A stretch of 55,638 nt of DNA from an uncultured Pelagibacteraceae bacterium (GTDB taxonomy: Bacteria > Pseudomonadota > Alphaproteobacteria > Pelagibacterales > Pelagibacteraceae), in assembly GCA_902624515.1 (NCBI GenBank), contig CACNYE010000002.1, positions 1 through 55,638 of the forward strand, in the 5' to 3' direction. Positions 38,079 to 49,372 of this stretch are shown piece by piece. A program made the position numbers and the translations under genes. Under the pieces are notes generated by a model that was not told where the DNA came from, did not search any database, and saw only the letters and a list, made by a program, of their open reading frames with translations. Positions within the stretch are counted from its first letter, which is position 1; each line of letters begins with the position of its first letter.

Positions 38079-39422
38079 ATGGATATTTTTTTAACAAATA
38101 ATTTAAGTAATAAAAAAGAACTTTTTGCTCCTATAGAAAAAGCAAATGTGAGGATGTATGTTTGTGGACCCACAGTTTATGATGATCCACATATAGGAAA
38201 TGCAAGGCCATTAGTAATTTTTGATATCTTATTTAAATTACTAAAAAACAATTTTACAAAAGTTACTTATGTAAGGAATATAACAGATATTGATGATAAG
38301 ATTATCAAATCTTCTCAGGAACAAAAAATCTCAACAAAAGAACTCACAGAAAAAGTAACCTTAAGTTTTTTGAAAGATTGTGAGTTTTTAAATTGTGAAA
38401 ATCCTACTCATCAGCCAAAAGCTACTGAACATATTAATCTAATGATTGAGATGATTAATGATTTAATTAAAAAAGGATTTGCATATGAAAATAAAAATCA
38501 TGTTTATTTTGAAGTTAAAAAATTTTCTGACTATGGCAAATTATCAAATAAAAATTTAGAGGATTTAGTTGCTGGATTCAGAGTGGAAATAAGTGAAAAT
38601 AAGAAAAATTCTGAGGATTTTGTATTATGGAAACCATCAAATAATGATGAACCAGCCTGGGATTCCCCTTGGGGTAAAGGCAGACCAGGTTGGCATTTAG
38701 AGTGTTCAGCGATGTCAAAAAAATTCTTAGGAAATGAATTTGATATTCATGGTGGAGGTATAGACTTAATTTTTCCTCATCACGAAAATGAAATAGCTCA
38801 ATCTAGATGTGCCAATAATACAAAAGTTTTTGCAAATTATTGGATCCACAATGCATTTATTACATTGTCTAATGAAAAAATGGCTAAGTCTCAAGGCAAC
38901 ATTCTAAAAATAAAAGATTTTAGAGATAAGATTAGTGGCCAAATTATAAGGTTAGCTTTAATGAGTGCACATTATAAACAACCATTAGATTGGAACAATA
39001 AACTATTAAGTAATTGTGAAAGTACTTTAGATAAATGGTATAAAGTATATTCATCAAGTTTAAAATCTATAAAAGTTCCAGATGAAATTTTAAAACCACT
39101 GTATGAGGATTTGAATACCCCTGGATATATTGCAAACCTTCATAAGTTATTTGAAAAAGCTAATAAAGGTGAAAATGTAGACTTATTTATTTCAGCTTGT
39201 AAATTTATTGGATTGATGAACGAAAATGCTGAGGAATGGAATGAATTTAAAAAGAAAAGAGTCTCAATAACGGAATCTGAAATTGAAAATATGCTTAGTT
39301 TAAGAGATAAGGCTAGAGAAAATAAGAATTATAAAGAAGCAGATAGAATTCGTGATGAACTTTTAGACAAAGGTGTTTTAATAGAAGATAAAGATGGTAA
39401 AACACTGTGGAAATTTAAATGA
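38079..39422 (+). CDS. cysS: Cysteinyl-tRNA synthetase
   Basis: MYVCGPTVYDDPHIGNARP, GWHLECSAMS, DLIFPHHENEIAQS, KMAKSQGN. Confidence 0.97.
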   Translation: MDIFLTNNLSNKKELFAPIEKANVRMYVCGPTVYDDPHIGNARPLVIFDILFKLLKNNFTKVTYVRNITDIDDKIIKSSQEQKISTKELTEKVTLSFLKDCEFLNCENPTHQPKATEHINLMIEMINDLIKKGFAYENKNHVYFEVKKFSDYGKLSNKNLEDLVAGFRVEISENKKNSEDFVLWKPSNNDEPAWDSPWGKGRPGWHLECSAMSKKFLGNEFDIHGGGIDLIFPHHENEIAQSRCANNTKVFANYWIHNAFITLSNEKMAKSQGNILKIKDFRDKISGQIIRLALMSAHYKQPLDWNNKLLSNCESTLDKWYKVYSSSLKSIKVPDEILKPLYEDLNTPGYIANLHKLFEKANKGENVDLFISACKFIGLMNENAEEWNEFKKKRVSITESEIENMLSLRDKARENKNYKEADRIRDELLDKGVLIEDKDGKTLWKFK

Positions 39423-41020
39423 GTAAAGAAAAATTATACATATTTGATACTACTCTAAGAGATGGAGCTCAAACACAAGGTGTTGACTTTTCTTTAGAAG
39501 ATAAAGAAAAAATTGCCTTAGCTTTGGATAATTTGGGTGTGGATTATATTGAGGCTGGATGGCCTGGGGCTAATCCAACTGATACAGAATTTTTTCAAAA
39601 AAAACATAATTTTACAAATTCAAAACTAACATCTTTTGGTATGACTAAGAGATCCGGCCGAAGTGCAGAAAATGATACTGGGTTATCGGCGATTATGAAT
39701 TCTAATACTTCTGCAGTTTGTTTGGTAGGAAAATCTTGGGATTTCCATGTTGAAGTTGCTCTAGGAATTTCAAATGAAGAAAATTTAGATAATATTTCAG
39801 AAAGTGCCAAACATTTTGTTAAATCAAAAAAAGAATTTATGTTTGATGCAGAACATTTTTTTGATGGTTATAAAGCAAATCCAAAATATGCGCTTTCATG
39901 TATTAAAGCTGCCTATGATCAAGGAGCAAGATGGATTGTTTTGTGTGACACGAATGGTGGAACACTACCGCATGAAGTTTCTAAAATTGTGTCTGAGGTA
40001 TCAAAGGTCATTCCAGGAAAAAATTTGGGTATTCATGCTCATAATGATACTGGTAATGCAGTCGCAAATTCTTTAGCTGCAGTAATATCAGGAGTACGTC
40101 AAATCCAAGGAACTATTAACGGATTAGGAGAAAGATGTGGTAATGCAAATTTAATGTCATTAATCCCAACAATTTTTTTAAAAAAAGATTTTTCATCTAA
40201 ATTTGAAATTGGCATAAAATCTGACAGTATTAAAAATTTAACTGATTGTTCGAGATTGTTAGATGAAATTTTAAATAGAAAACCTAATCAACATTTACCA
40301 TATGTTGGTGCAGCTGCTTTTTCCCACAAAGGAGGATTGCATGTTTCAGCTGTTCAAAAAGATCCAAAAACTTATGAGCATATAGATCCTGAAGAGGTAG
40401 GTAACAACAGAAATATTGTTGTTTCTGATCAGTCGGGTAAATCAAATATTATTTCAAGATTAAAAAGTATCAAAATTGATATTGAGGAAAATGACCCTAA
40501 AATTAAGAAATTATTAGATGAAGTTAAAGACAGAGAATTTATTGGTTATAGTTATGATGGAGCTGATGCATCATTTGAATTATTGGCTAGAAGAATTATT
40601 GGTGAAATACCAAGATATATATCAATTAATGAATATGATGTTTCGGTAAAAAAAAATAAATCAGGTGATATAGTTTCATCTGCAAAAGCTCAATTAGAAG
40701 TTGATGGTGAAAAAATTGTTTGCGAAGGTGAAGGTAATGGCCCAGTAAATGCTTTAGATAATGCTATAAGACAGAATGTTGATCGATTAGCAAAATATTC
40801 TAAATATTTGAAGGATTTAAAATTAGTTGATTATAAAGTTAGAATTTTAAATACAGGAACAGAGGCAGTTACAAGAGTCTCTATTGAAAGCACAGATTCC
40901 AAAGGAAAAAATTGGTTTACTATTGGTGTATCAACAAACATTATTGACGCTTCATTCAAAGCATTGATTGATAGTTTAGATTATAAATTGTTTAAAGATA
41001 ATGCTCCTGCCAGTAAGTGA
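39419..41020 (+). CDS. cimA: Citramalate synthase
   Basis: YIFDTTLRDGAQTQGVDFSLEDK, VDYIEAGWPGANPTD; HAHNDTGNAVANSL; LeuA allosteric-type C-terminus. Confidence 0.92.
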   Translation: MSKEKLYIFDTTLRDGAQTQGVDFSLEDKEKIALALDNLGVDYIEAGWPGANPTDTEFFQKKHNFTNSKLTSFGMTKRSGRSAENDTGLSAIMNSNTSAVCLVGKSWDFHVEVALGISNEENLDNISESAKHFVKSKKEFMFDAEHFFDGYKANPKYALSCIKAAYDQGARWIVLCDTNGGTLPHEVSKIVSEVSKVIPGKNLGIHAHNDTGNAVANSLAAVISGVRQIQGTINGLGERCGNANLMSLIPTIFLKKDFSSKFEIGIKSDSIKNLTDCSRLLDEILNRKPNQHLPYVGAAAFSHKGGLHVSAVQKDPKTYEHIDPEEVGNNRNIVVSDQSGKSNIISRLKSIKIDIEENDPKIKKLLDEVKDREFIGYSYDGADASFELLARRIIGEIPRYISINEYDVSVKKNKSGDIVSSAKAQLEVDGEKIVCEGEGNGPVNALDNAIRQNVDRLAKYSKYLKDLKLVDYKVRILNTGTEAVTRVSIESTDSKGKNWFTIGVSTNIIDASFKALIDSLDYKLFKDNAPASK

Positions 41021-41731
41021 ATGAATAATAATATCTTTTTTATTTTACATAAACCACAATTATCTGAAAATATAGGTGCTTGCGCGAGAGCAATCAAAAA
41101 CTTTAATTTTAAGAAATTAGTTTTAATTAATCCTAAACCCATTTTTCCAAACGATAAGATTTTAGCTACATCTGTTGGAGCTAAAGATATTATTAATCAA
41201 AGTAAAAATTATGACTCTTTAGAAAAAGCTATAAATAAAATTGATATTATTATTGCTACGTCCGCGAGATTTAGAAATAAAAATATAAAACATATCAACT
41301 TGGATGATCTAAAAAAAATAAATTTTAAAAAGAAAATAGGTTTTTTATTCGGATCAGAAGCATCAGGTTTATCAAATGACGAGATTAGTTATGCAAATTA
41401 TACACTACAAATACCCACTAACCCTGATTTTAAGTCTCTCAATCTATCCCATAGTTTAATAATAATAGCTCAATATGTAGCTAGTATTAATAAATTAAAA
41501 AGTGTCCCATTTAGAAAATCAAAAAAAGTTAAATCAGCAAGTAAAAAAGAAATCCAATCGATGTTAAGTATTTGTATTAAAAATTTAGATGAAATTAATT
41601 TTTTTAGACCTAAAGAAAAGAGACCTAAAATGTTAGAGAACCTTAGAAATATTTTTTATAAAATGGACTTATCTGATAAAGAAACTCGTATATTATCAGG
41701 TGTATTTGCGAGTTTAAGTAAAAAACGTTGA
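41021..41731 (+). CDS. SpoU/TrmH-family RNA methyltransferase (TrmJ-like)
   Basis: FILHKPQLSENIGACARAIKNF, IGFLFGSEASGLSNDEI, LNLSHSLIIIAQY. Confidence 0.87.
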   Translation: MNNNIFFILHKPQLSENIGACARAIKNFNFKKLVLINPKPIFPNDKILATSVGAKDIINQSKNYDSLEKAINKIDIIIATSARFRNKNIKHINLDDLKKINFKKKIGFLFGSEASGLSNDEISYANYTLQIPTNPDFKSLNLSHSLIIIAQYVASINKLKSVPFRKSKKVKSASKKEIQSMLSICIKNLDEINFFRPKEKRPKMLENLRNIFYKMDLSDKETRILSGVFASLSKKR

Positions 41732-41759
41732 TTGACAAAATAATGAGTAAGTTTATAAA
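41732..41759 (+). promoter_or_regulatory. Sigma70-like promoter for rpsD
   Basis: TTGACA (41732-41737), 16-bp spacer, TATAAA (41754-41759), 12 bp before the rpsD ATG. Confidence 0.6.
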
Positions 41760-41771
41760 ACCTCTTACTAA

Positions 41772-42389
41772 ATGACAAAAAGATTAAACTCTAAACACAA
41801 AGTCGATAGAAGATTAAAGGTTAACCTTTGGGGTAGACCCAAGAGTCCATTTAATTCAAGAGCATATGGTCCTGGACAGCACGGACAAACAAAAGCTTCC
41901 AAACCTTCAGATTTTGGTATCCAGCTTCAAGCGAAACAAAAATTAAAAGCTTATTATGGAAATATTAATGAAAGACAATTCAGAAATATTTATAGAAAAG
42001 CAACAATGCTTAAAGGTGATACAGGAGAAAATTTAATTGGATTACTAGAGAGAAGATTAGATGCAGTGATTTATAGAGCAAAGTTTGCTACAACAATTTT
42101 TTCAGCTCGACAATTAATTAATCATAGTCATGTCAAGGTTAATGGAAAAAAAGTTAACATCGCAAGTTATTTAGTTAAAGAAGAAGACACAATTGAAATT
42201 AGAGATAAATCTAAACAATTAGCAATAATAGACATTGCTTTAGCAAATAAAGAAAGAGAAACACCAGAATACATTCAATTGGATCAAAAAAATAAAAAGT
42301 TAAAATTTGTTAGAGTTCCAAAGTTTGAAGAAGTTCCTTATCCAATTGTTATGGAGCCTAACTTAGTTATTGAATATTATTCAAGATAA
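41772..42389 (+). CDS. rpsD: 30S ribosomal protein S4
   Basis: [58 protein letters not shown]. Confidence 0.97.
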   Translation: MTKRLNSKHKVDRRLKVNLWGRPKSPFNSRAYGPGQHGQTKASKPSDFGIQLQAKQKLKAYYGNINERQFRNIYRKATMLKGDTGENLIGLLERRLDAVIYRAKFATTIFSARQLINHSHVKVNGKKVNIASYLVKEEDTIEIRDKSKQLAIIDIALANKERETPEYIQLDQKNKKLKFVRVPKFEEVPYPIVMEPNLVIEYYSR

Positions 42390-42398
42390 CCTTCACAA

Positions 42399-43082
42399 AT
42401 GTCTAAAATAAAATATGATGGCTATGAGCTTGAATATTTTGATTCAGCCTCTAATTTTAGAGATTATCAACTTAAATTAATAAAAGATCACTTATCAGGT
42501 GATCTTGCAGAAGTTGGGCCAGGAAGAGGAGAGTTTGTTAATTATTATAAAAAATATTTAAGTTCTATAAAATTAATTGAACCAGACAAAAATCTTTTTA
42601 ATATTTTAAAAAAAAAACATAAAAAAAAAAATATTAGAATTGAAAATAATACTATTGATAAAATAAAAAATAAATTTAATACAATAATTTATTTTGATGT
42701 TTTAGAACATATTAAATATGATTTAAAAGAAGTAAAAGAGGCCAAAAAAAAATTAAAAAAAAATGGTTTACTAATATTTAGCGTCCCTGCATATCAAATC
42801 TTTTATAATCAATTTGATAAATCAGTTGGACATTTTAAAAGATATAATAAAAATGATTTTAAAAAAATATCATATAAAACAAACCTTAAAATAGAAAAAA
42901 TGATATATTACGACAGTGTTGGTTTATTTTTATTAATAATTAATAAATTATTTAATTTTTCAAATAAAAATTTGAAGAATAATATAAAAATTTGGAATTT
43001 TTTAATACCATTTTCAAAATTTGTTGATTTCATAACCTTTAATAAATTTGGTAAATCATTACTATGTATTTTAAGGAAATGA
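42399..43082 (+). CDS. Class I SAM-dependent methyltransferase
   Basis: DLAEVGPGRGEFVNYYKKY, IIYFDVLEHIKYDLKEV. Confidence 0.8.
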   Translation: MSKIKYDGYELEYFDSASNFRDYQLKLIKDHLSGDLAEVGPGRGEFVNYYKKYLSSIKLIEPDKNLFNILKKKHKKKNIRIENNTIDKIKNKFNTIIYFDVLEHIKYDLKEVKEAKKKLKKNGLLIFSVPAYQIFYNQFDKSVGHFKRYNKNDFKKISYKTNLKIEKMIYYDSVGLFLLIINKLFNFSNKNLKNNIKIWNFLIPFSKFVDFITFNKFGKSLLCILRK

Positions 43083-44659
43083 TTAAAACTCAAAAGATAG
43101 CCTTTTATCTTTTTATTATAATTTATTTAGTTGTTGGTATTTATCTGAGTATTACAACTGGGATTACAAGTGACGAGTCTTTTGAGCAAATGAATTGGGA
43201 AGAAAATATTTCTGGAATTATAAGTTTATTTAATTACGGTCATTACGATACTTTTTTAAAGTATTTAGATAAATATCACGGAATTGCATTCCATTACATA
43301 AGTCAACCAATTCAGTTTCTAACATCAAATTATATCTCTGATCTAAATGAGGTCAGTGATTATGGTGGACTTTTAATGTCTAAACATTCCGTAGTTTTTT
43401 TCATTTATTTTGTATCTGGAATATATTTTTACAAATTTATAAACAAAATAACTAATAATTTATCTTTTTCTATTTTATCGACTTCTTTGTACCTTTTATA
43501 TCCATATTTGTTTGGTCATTCTTTTTTCAATATGAAGGATATACCGTTTTTATCAATATGGTTAATCACTTCGTATTATTTTTTGAATATTATTGAAAAT
43601 ATTTATTTAGAAAAAAAAGTTGAATTTAAAAAATTATTTATTGTTTCTTTATTAGCGGCATATCTAATTAGTATCAGAATTTTAGGTGTTTTAATTTTTT
43701 TTCAGGTTTTAGTTTCATTAATTATTCTTTTTAATATCAAAAATATAAAGCTTAAATATTTTATAAAAGATAACTATAAAAATTTTTTGATTTTTTTAAC
43801 ATTATTAATTCTATTTGTTTATTCTATGAATCCCATTTTGTGGTTAAACCCATATGAATTCATTAATTCAATAAATTATATGGGTAATTATTTTAATAAT
43901 ATATGTACTTTAACTTTAGGGGATTGTATGGATTCTTTAAATTTACCCTCAAGTTATTATTTTATATGGTTATTTTTTAAATTGCCAATTTTAATAATTG
44001 CAGGAGTTATAGTTTTTCCATTTGTGGAAAAAAAGATTTTCGAAAATAGTATAAATTCAATTTACTATGGTACTTTTTGTTTTTCAGTTTCAGGAATAAT
44101 TTTTATATTTATTTTATTTAGTGTAAATATTTATGATGAAATAAGGCATATCATGTTTCTTTTACCATTGTTATTTCTCATAGGTTTAACAAATTTATAT
44201 TATTTAAATAAAAAAATTTCTTTTGTTTTAAGTACTTTAACAATAATTTTTTTTACTTTAGAAAATATATCTCTAAACCCTTACCAATATACATGGCTTA
44301 ATTCTTTTGCAAAATTTACAAAAATTCAAAAAAATTTTGAAATTGATTATTGGGGTGTAAGTGGAAAAAATTTGTCACAAAAAATTTCTGAATATGTAAA
44401 AAAAAATAATTTAAGAAATGATATTTGTATTTATGGTGATGAATTTGCAAAAGATTATTTAATCAAACATGGCCTTACTTGTTTTAAAAGATATCAACAG
44501 CTCGATAGTGCAAAAATTAGGCCCGCTTTAGCTTACAAAAATTTGCGTAACGCTAAAAGATCAAATCCTCGCGATTGTAATTTAATTTGGGATGAGACCT
44601 ATAATTATACCTTCACCAGTAAAAAAATTAGTGTTGGGTCAGTTTGGTTATGTAATTAA
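43064..44659 (+). CDS. Multi-pass membrane protein, GT39/ArnT-like glycosyltransferase
   Basis: Many TM segments with early acidic loop GITSDESFEQMNW, GT-C-like. Confidence 0.6.
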   Translation: MYFKEMIKTQKIAFYLFIIIYLVVGIYLSITTGITSDESFEQMNWEENISGIISLFNYGHYDTFLKYLDKYHGIAFHYISQPIQFLTSNYISDLNEVSDYGGLLMSKHSVVFFIYFVSGIYFYKFINKITNNLSFSILSTSLYLLYPYLFGHSFFNMKDIPFLSIWLITSYYFLNIIENIYLEKKVEFKKLFIVSLLAAYLISIRILGVLIFFQVLVSLIILFNIKNIKLKYFIKDNYKNFLIFLTLLILFVYSMNPILWLNPYEFINSINYMGNYFNNICTLTLGDCMDSLNLPSSYYFIWLFFKLPILIIAGVIVFPFVEKKIFENSINSIYYGTFCFSVSGIIFIFILFSVNIYDEIRHIMFLLPLLFLIGLTNLYYLNKKISFVLSTLTIIFFTLENISLNPYQYTWLNSFAKFTKIQKNFEIDYWGVSGKNLSQKISEYVKKNNLRNDICIYGDEFAKDYLIKHGLTCFKRYQQLDSAKIRPALAYKNLRNAKRSNPRDCNLIWDETYNYTFTSKKISVGSVWLCN

Positions 44660-44675
44660 TTTTATTGTTTGAGAT

Positions 44676-44903
44676 TTAATCAAGTTCTTTATTTTCAGCT
44701 TCAATAAGTTCTTGTTTAATTTTTTTTATAAATCTATTTAAAAGTATTGCATCTTCTTTTGAAAGGTAACGGTCTTTATTGATTGCTTTATTAATCTCAT
44801 CTCTCACTTTATCGACTGTTTCACGCCTTCCTTCTTTCGTAAGAATAGAGTCAGTTTTATCTTTTAATGAAGCAATTATAGATTTATAAATAAAACTTCT
44901 CAT
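44676..44903 (-). CDS. Small conserved hypothetical protein (75 aa)
   Basis: Follows grxD with 2-bp spacing on the same strand; charged helical. Confidence 0.6.
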   Translation of the reverse strand: MRSFIYKSIIASLKDKTDSILTKEGRRETVDKVRDEINKAINKDRYLSKEDAILLNRFIKKIKQELIEAENKELD

Positions 44904-44905
44904 AA

Positions 44906-45238
44906 TTATTTTTTGAAAGCTATACTTTTATCAGATAAAATTTTTTTTAATTCACCTGTCTCATACATTTCCTTGACAATGTCACATCCACCAATAAATT
45001 CTTTTTTTATATATAATTGAGGTATAGTAGGCCAATCACTAAAAATTTTTATACCTTCTCTTAGTGATTGATTTTCTAAAACATTAACACCTTCAAAATT
45101 TACTTCTAAAATTTTAAGCATATTCGAGACTGCCATTGAGAATCCACATTGAGGTGCATCAGGAGTTCCTTTCATAAACAAACATACTTCATTTTTGTCT
45201 ATGTAATCTTGAATTAAATTCTTAATATTATCATCCAT
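44906..45238 (-). CDS. grxD: Monothiol glutaredoxin Grx4
   Basis: VCLFMKGTPDAPQCGFSMAV, WPTIPQLYIKKEFIGGCDIV. Confidence 0.95.
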   Translation of the reverse strand: MDDNIKNLIQDYIDKNEVCLFMKGTPDAPQCGFSMAVSNMLKILEVNFEGVNVLENQSLREGIKIFSDWPTIPQLYIKKEFIGGCDIVKEMYETGELKKILSDKSIAFKK

Positions 45239-45468
45239 TATTGTTCCTTTGTTTTTATTGCTAAAGCATGTAATTCATTTCCCATCTTACCTTTTAAAGA
45301 ATTATATACCATCTTATGTTGTTCAATTTTACTTTTTCCAGAAAATTTTGATGATGTGATGGTTGCTGAATAATGATTTCCATCTCCTGCCAAATCCTGA
45401 ATTTCAACTAAAGCGTCAGGTAATGCCTCTTTAATATATCTTTCAATTTCTTTTAGGTCCATTGCCAT
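45238..45468 (-). CDS. bolA: BolA-family protein
   Basis: IERYIKEALPDALVEIQDLAGDGNHYSATI, KMGNELHALAIKT. Confidence 0.92.
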   Translation of the reverse strand: MAMDLKEIERYIKEALPDALVEIQDLAGDGNHYSATITSSKFSGKSKIEQHKMVYNSLKGKMGNELHALAIKTKEQ

Positions 45469-45470
45469 AA

Positions 45471-47660
45471 TTAAATCATATATTTTTTAAGCCAATTAGT
45501 ATTATATGATTTTAATTCGTCAATTGTAACTTTTGTCTTTCGATTTAAAACTAGATCTTTATCAATTATCTCGCCAATTTCATCATGATGTACAGAATTT
45601 TTATCAAGAATGTTGATAACTTTTTTTAAATCTTTAGGATTTACTTCAACAATGTATCTCCCTTGATCTTCAGAAAAAAAATATTCAATTTCACTCATCA
45701 AAAATTTAGGTTTTTTAAATTCAAAACCTTTATTACCTTTAATACACATTTTACAAATTGCGGTAAGAATTCCACCTAGAGAAATATCATGAGCACTTTT
45801 AACGAAGTCATTCTTAATTAATTGAAGTAAAGTTTCACCATTATTTTTTTCATTAAAAAGATTTATTTCAGGTGGTGGGCCATTTTTTTCATCTAATATA
45901 GATCTTGAAAATAGACTTTGATCCATATGACCTTCAGTTTTACCAATTATCAAAATTAAGTTATTAACTTCTTTAAAATCCATAGTAACCATTTTTGAAT
46001 AATCTTTAATTAATCCGACTCCCCCGATAGATGGTGTTGGTTTAATTCCAACTTCTTTCGTTTGATTATAAAAAGATACATTTCCTGAAACGACGGGAAA
46101 ATTTAAATATTTAGATGCTTCCCCAATCCCTTGAACACACTCAACAAATTCACCCATGTTATCTTCATTTTCAGGGCTTCCAAAATTTAAACAATTAGTT
46201 ATAGCTATTGGAGTTGCTCCAACAGAAATCAAGTTTCTCCAACTTTCGCAAACAACTTGTTTTCCGCCTGATAGAGGATGAGCCCAACAATATACCGCAG
46301 ATGAGTCAACTGTTGCAGCAACAGCTTTGTTAGTGCCATGAACTCTTACTACTCCTGAGTCACCACCAGGTTTTTGAATTGTATCACCCATTACGGTATG
46401 ATCGTATTGTTGCCAAATCCATTCTTTACTACATACATTTGGATTGGATAAAATTTTTCTTAAAACATCTTTTATTTTTAATTTAGTAAAATTTTCTTTT
46501 ATAATTTTATTTTTTTTAGGAAGTTTTGTTTTTTTCCATTTTCGATCATACATTGGAGAATTTTCAACTAGAGTATTTACAGGAATATTAGCCACTTGTT
46601 TATTTTTATTGTATAACTCAATATTTTTTGAATTGGTTGTTTTTCCTATGACAGCAAAATCTAAATTCCATTTATCAAATATTTTTTTTGCTTGATCTTC
46701 TTTTCCATTTTCTAAAATGATAAGCATTCTCTCTTGACTCTCTGAAAGCATAATTTCATAAGGTGTCATTTTATTTTCTCGGCAAGGTACTTTATCTAAA
46801 TTTATTTCAATTCCTAAGTTACCTTTAGATGCCATTTCAATACTTGAAGAAGTGAGGCCTGCGGCCCCCATGTCTTGAATTGCAATAATTGAATCACCCG
46901 CCATTAGTTCTAAACAAGCTTCTAGAAGAAGTTTTTCTGTAAAAGGATCACCAACTTGAACTGTAGGTTTTTTTTCCTCAATTTTTTCATCAAAACTTGC
47001 TGAAGCCATACTTGCTCCATGAATTCCATCTCTCCCAGTTTTAGAACCTACATAAATTACAGGTTTGTTTAAACCTGCGGCTTTGGAATAAAATATTTTA
47101 TTTTTCTTGACCAAACCTAATGTCATGGCATTTACTAAAATATTTCCATTATAAGAACTATCAAAAGATGTTTGACCACCAATAGTTGGAACACCCATAC
47201 AATTTCCATATCCTCCAATTCCATGAACCACACCTCTTAATAAATTTTTAGTTTTTTTATTTTGTGGTGAACCAAAATGAATTGAATTTAAATTTGCAAT
47301 AGGTCTTGCACCCATTGTAAAAACATCTCTCATTATACCACCAACACCAGTTGCTGCACCTTGATAAGGCTCAATAAAAGATGGATGATTATGGCTTTCA
47401 ATTTTAAAAACAATCGCATCTCCGTCTTCAATATCAATTACACCAGCATTTTCTCCAGGTCCTTGAATTACCTTTTTTCCAGTTGTTGGTAATTTTTTTA
47501 AATGCAGCCTTGAAGATTTATAAGAGCAATGCTCATTCCACATTGCTGAAAATATTCCAAGTTCGGTAATATTTGGTGTCCTTTTAAGTAGCTCACAGAT
47601 TTTTTTATACTCATCTTTTTTTAGACCATGGTCTATTGCAGTTTGTTCATTAACTTCCAT
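45471..47660 (-). CDS. purL: Phosphoribosylformylglycinamidine synthase subunit PurL
   Basis: [48 protein letters not shown]. Confidence 0.97.
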   Translation of the reverse strand: MEVNEQTAIDHGLKKDEYKKICELLKRTPNITELGIFSAMWNEHCSYKSSRLHLKKLPTTGKKVIQGPGENAGVIDIEDGDAIVFKIESHNHPSFIEPYQGAATGVGGIMRDVFTMGARPIANLNSIHFGSPQNKKTKNLLRGVVHGIGGYGNCMGVPTIGGQTSFDSSYNGNILVNAMTLGLVKKNKIFYSKAAGLNKPVIYVGSKTGRDGIHGASMASASFDEKIEEKKPTVQVGDPFTEKLLLEACLELMAGDSIIAIQDMGAAGLTSSSIEMASKGNLGIEINLDKVPCRENKMTPYEIMLSESQERMLIILENGKEDQAKKIFDKWNLDFAVIGKTTNSKNIELYNKNKQVANIPVNTLVENSPMYDRKWKKTKLPKKNKIIKENFTKLKIKDVLRKILSNPNVCSKEWIWQQYDHTVMGDTIQKPGGDSGVVRVHGTNKAVAATVDSSAVYCWAHPLSGGKQVVCESWRNLISVGATPIAITNCLNFGSPENEDNMGEFVECVQGIGEASKYLNFPVVSGNVSFYNQTKEVGIKPTPSIGGVGLIKDYSKMVTMDFKEVNNLILIIGKTEGHMDQSLFSRSILDEKNGPPPEINLFNEKNNGETLLQLIKNDFVKSAHDISLGGILTAICKMCIKGNKGFEFKKPKFLMSEIEYFFSEDQGRYIVEVNPKDLKKVINILDKNSVHHDEIGEIIDKDLVLNRKTKVTIDELKSYNTNWLKKYMI

Positions 47661-48343
47661 TATTTAATATTATTAATTAGATTTTTAAAAAATAATGATC
47701 CATCATCCCCAGACAAACTTTTATCAATCATTCTCTCAGGATGAGGCATCATACCTAAGACATTTTTTTCTTTATTAAAAATACCTGCAATATTATTTAA
47801 TGAACCATTTGGGTTAAATATTTCTTCTGTTTTACCATCATTATTACAATAATATATAGCAACCTGGTTGTTATCCTCAATTTCTTTAAGTTGATCACTG
47901 GTGCAAAAATAATTCCCTTCATTATGAGCAATATGAAATTCAAATACCTCTTTATCCAAATTTTTAAAATAAGGGTTATCTTTATTATCAATTTTCACAA
48001 AAATATTTTTACAAATGAATTCTAGATACTTGTTTCTTAGCAAAACTCCTGGAACTAAGCCTGTTTCAACTAATATTTGAAAACCATTACAAATTCCCAT
48101 AACTAAGCCACCTGATTTGGCAAAAGTTATAACAGACTCCATTATTTTTGATTTTGCAGCCACGCTTCCACATCTAAGGTAATCTCCATAGGAAAAACCA
48201 CCTGGTAAAATCACTAAATCACTCTTAGGTAATTCCTTTTCGTCATGCCAAACCATTTTATTTTTAAATCCAAATTTTTTTAAGGCAACATCCATATCTC
48301 TATCACAATTTGAACCAGGAAAGGTAATTACAGATGATTTCAT
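47660..48343 (-). CDS. purQ: Phosphoribosylformylglycinamidine synthase subunit PurQ
   Basis: [43 protein letters not shown]. Confidence 0.97.
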   Translation of the reverse strand: MKSSVITFPGSNCDRDMDVALKKFGFKNKMVWHDEKELPKSDLVILPGGFSYGDYLRCGSVAAKSKIMESVITFAKSGGLVMGICNGFQILVETGLVPGVLLRNKYLEFICKNIFVKIDNKDNPYFKNLDKEVFEFHIAHNEGNYFCTSDQLKEIEDNNQVAIYYCNNDGKTEEIFNPNGSLNNIAGIFNKEKNVLGMMPHPERMIDKSLSGDDGSLFFKNLINNIK

Positions 48344-48346
48344 TAA

Positions 48347-48589
48347 TTATTGTGTTTCAATAATTTTGTAGTTCTCAATAACAAGATTAGCTAAAAGTTT
48401 TTTACACATGTCTTCTACAATTACTTTAGCTTTCGATGGATCATTTTCTTTTACATTTATTTCAAAATATTTTCCTTGTCTAACTTCATTGATATTTTTA
48501 AAACCCATACCATCTAAAGTTTGATGAATAACTTTTCCTTGTGGATCTAAAACATCCTTTTTAAGAGTTATAATTGCTGAAACTTTCAT
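48347..48589 (-). CDS. purS: Phosphoribosylformylglycinamidine synthase subunit PurS
   Basis: ITLKKDVLDPQGKVIHQTLDGMGF; between purQ and purC. Confidence 0.95.
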   Translation of the reverse strand: MKVSAIITLKKDVLDPQGKVIHQTLDGMGFKNINEVRQGKYFEINVKENDPSKAKVIVEDMCKKLLANLVIENYKIIETQ

Positions 48590-49372
48590 TTATTTTTTTT
48601 TTTTTACTGAAGATAATTTTGTAACATTTACTGCAGTAACATTTGATTGTTCGTGTAAAATTCCCAATCTTTTAGCTACTTCAGTATAGGCTGGAATTAA
48701 ATCTCCTAAATCTTTTCTAAATCTATCTTTGTCCAATTTTTTTTCTGTAATGGAATCCCATAATCTGCAAGTATCAGGACTTATTTCATCAGCTAAAATG
48801 ATTTCACTTTTATTACTTTCATTAGTAAAACCAAATTCAACTTTAAAATCGACAAGTTTTATACCTACACCTCTAAACATTCCTAAAAGAAAATCATTTA
48901 AACGTTTTAGATTACCATCAACTAAATCTAATTGAGCTTTACTTAACCAATTAAAAGTTATTATGTGCTCTTTACTTATTATTGGATCACCAAGTTTATC
49001 ATCCTTAAGACAATACTCAATCAGAGGACGTTCTAATACAGTTCCATCTTCAATACCTAATCTTTTTGTTAATGAACCTGTTGCAATGTTTCTTACAATA
49101 AATTCTATTGGGATAATATCTACAAGTTTTACTAATTGTTCTCTCATATTAAGTCTTTTAACTAAATGATTTTTAATTCCTACTTGGGATAAATTTGAAA
49201 GAATATGTTCAGAAATTCTATTATTTATAACACCTTTACCCTCTATGTTACTTTTTTTCAGATTATTAAAAGCCGTCGCATCATCTTTAAAATATTGAAT
49301 AACTAAATTTTTATCTGGTGTAGCATAAATTATTTTTGCTTTACCCTCATAAAGTTTTTTTCCTTTTTTCAT
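48590..49372 (-). CDS. purC: SAICAR synthetase
   Basis: LYEGKAKIIYATPDKN, VRNIATGSLTKRLGI, LADEISPDTCRLWD. Confidence 0.97.
   Translation of the reverse strand: MKKGKKLYEGKAKIIYATPDKNLVIQYFKDDATAFNNLKKSNIEGKGVINNRISEHILSNLSQVGIKNHLVKRLNMREQLVKLVDIIPIEFIVRNIATGSLTKRLGIEDGTVLERPLIEYCLKDDKLGDPIISKEHIITFNWLSKAQLDLVDGNLKRLNDFLLGMFRGVGIKLVDFKVEFGFTNESNKSEIILADEISPDTCRLWDSITEKKLDKDRFRKDLGDLIPAYTEVAKRLGILHEQSNVTAVNVTKLSSVKKKK

Noticed and set aside
46444-46695. 83-aa plus ORF opposite purL
   Set aside because: Hydrophobic antisense frame; no start-site or RBS support over purL.
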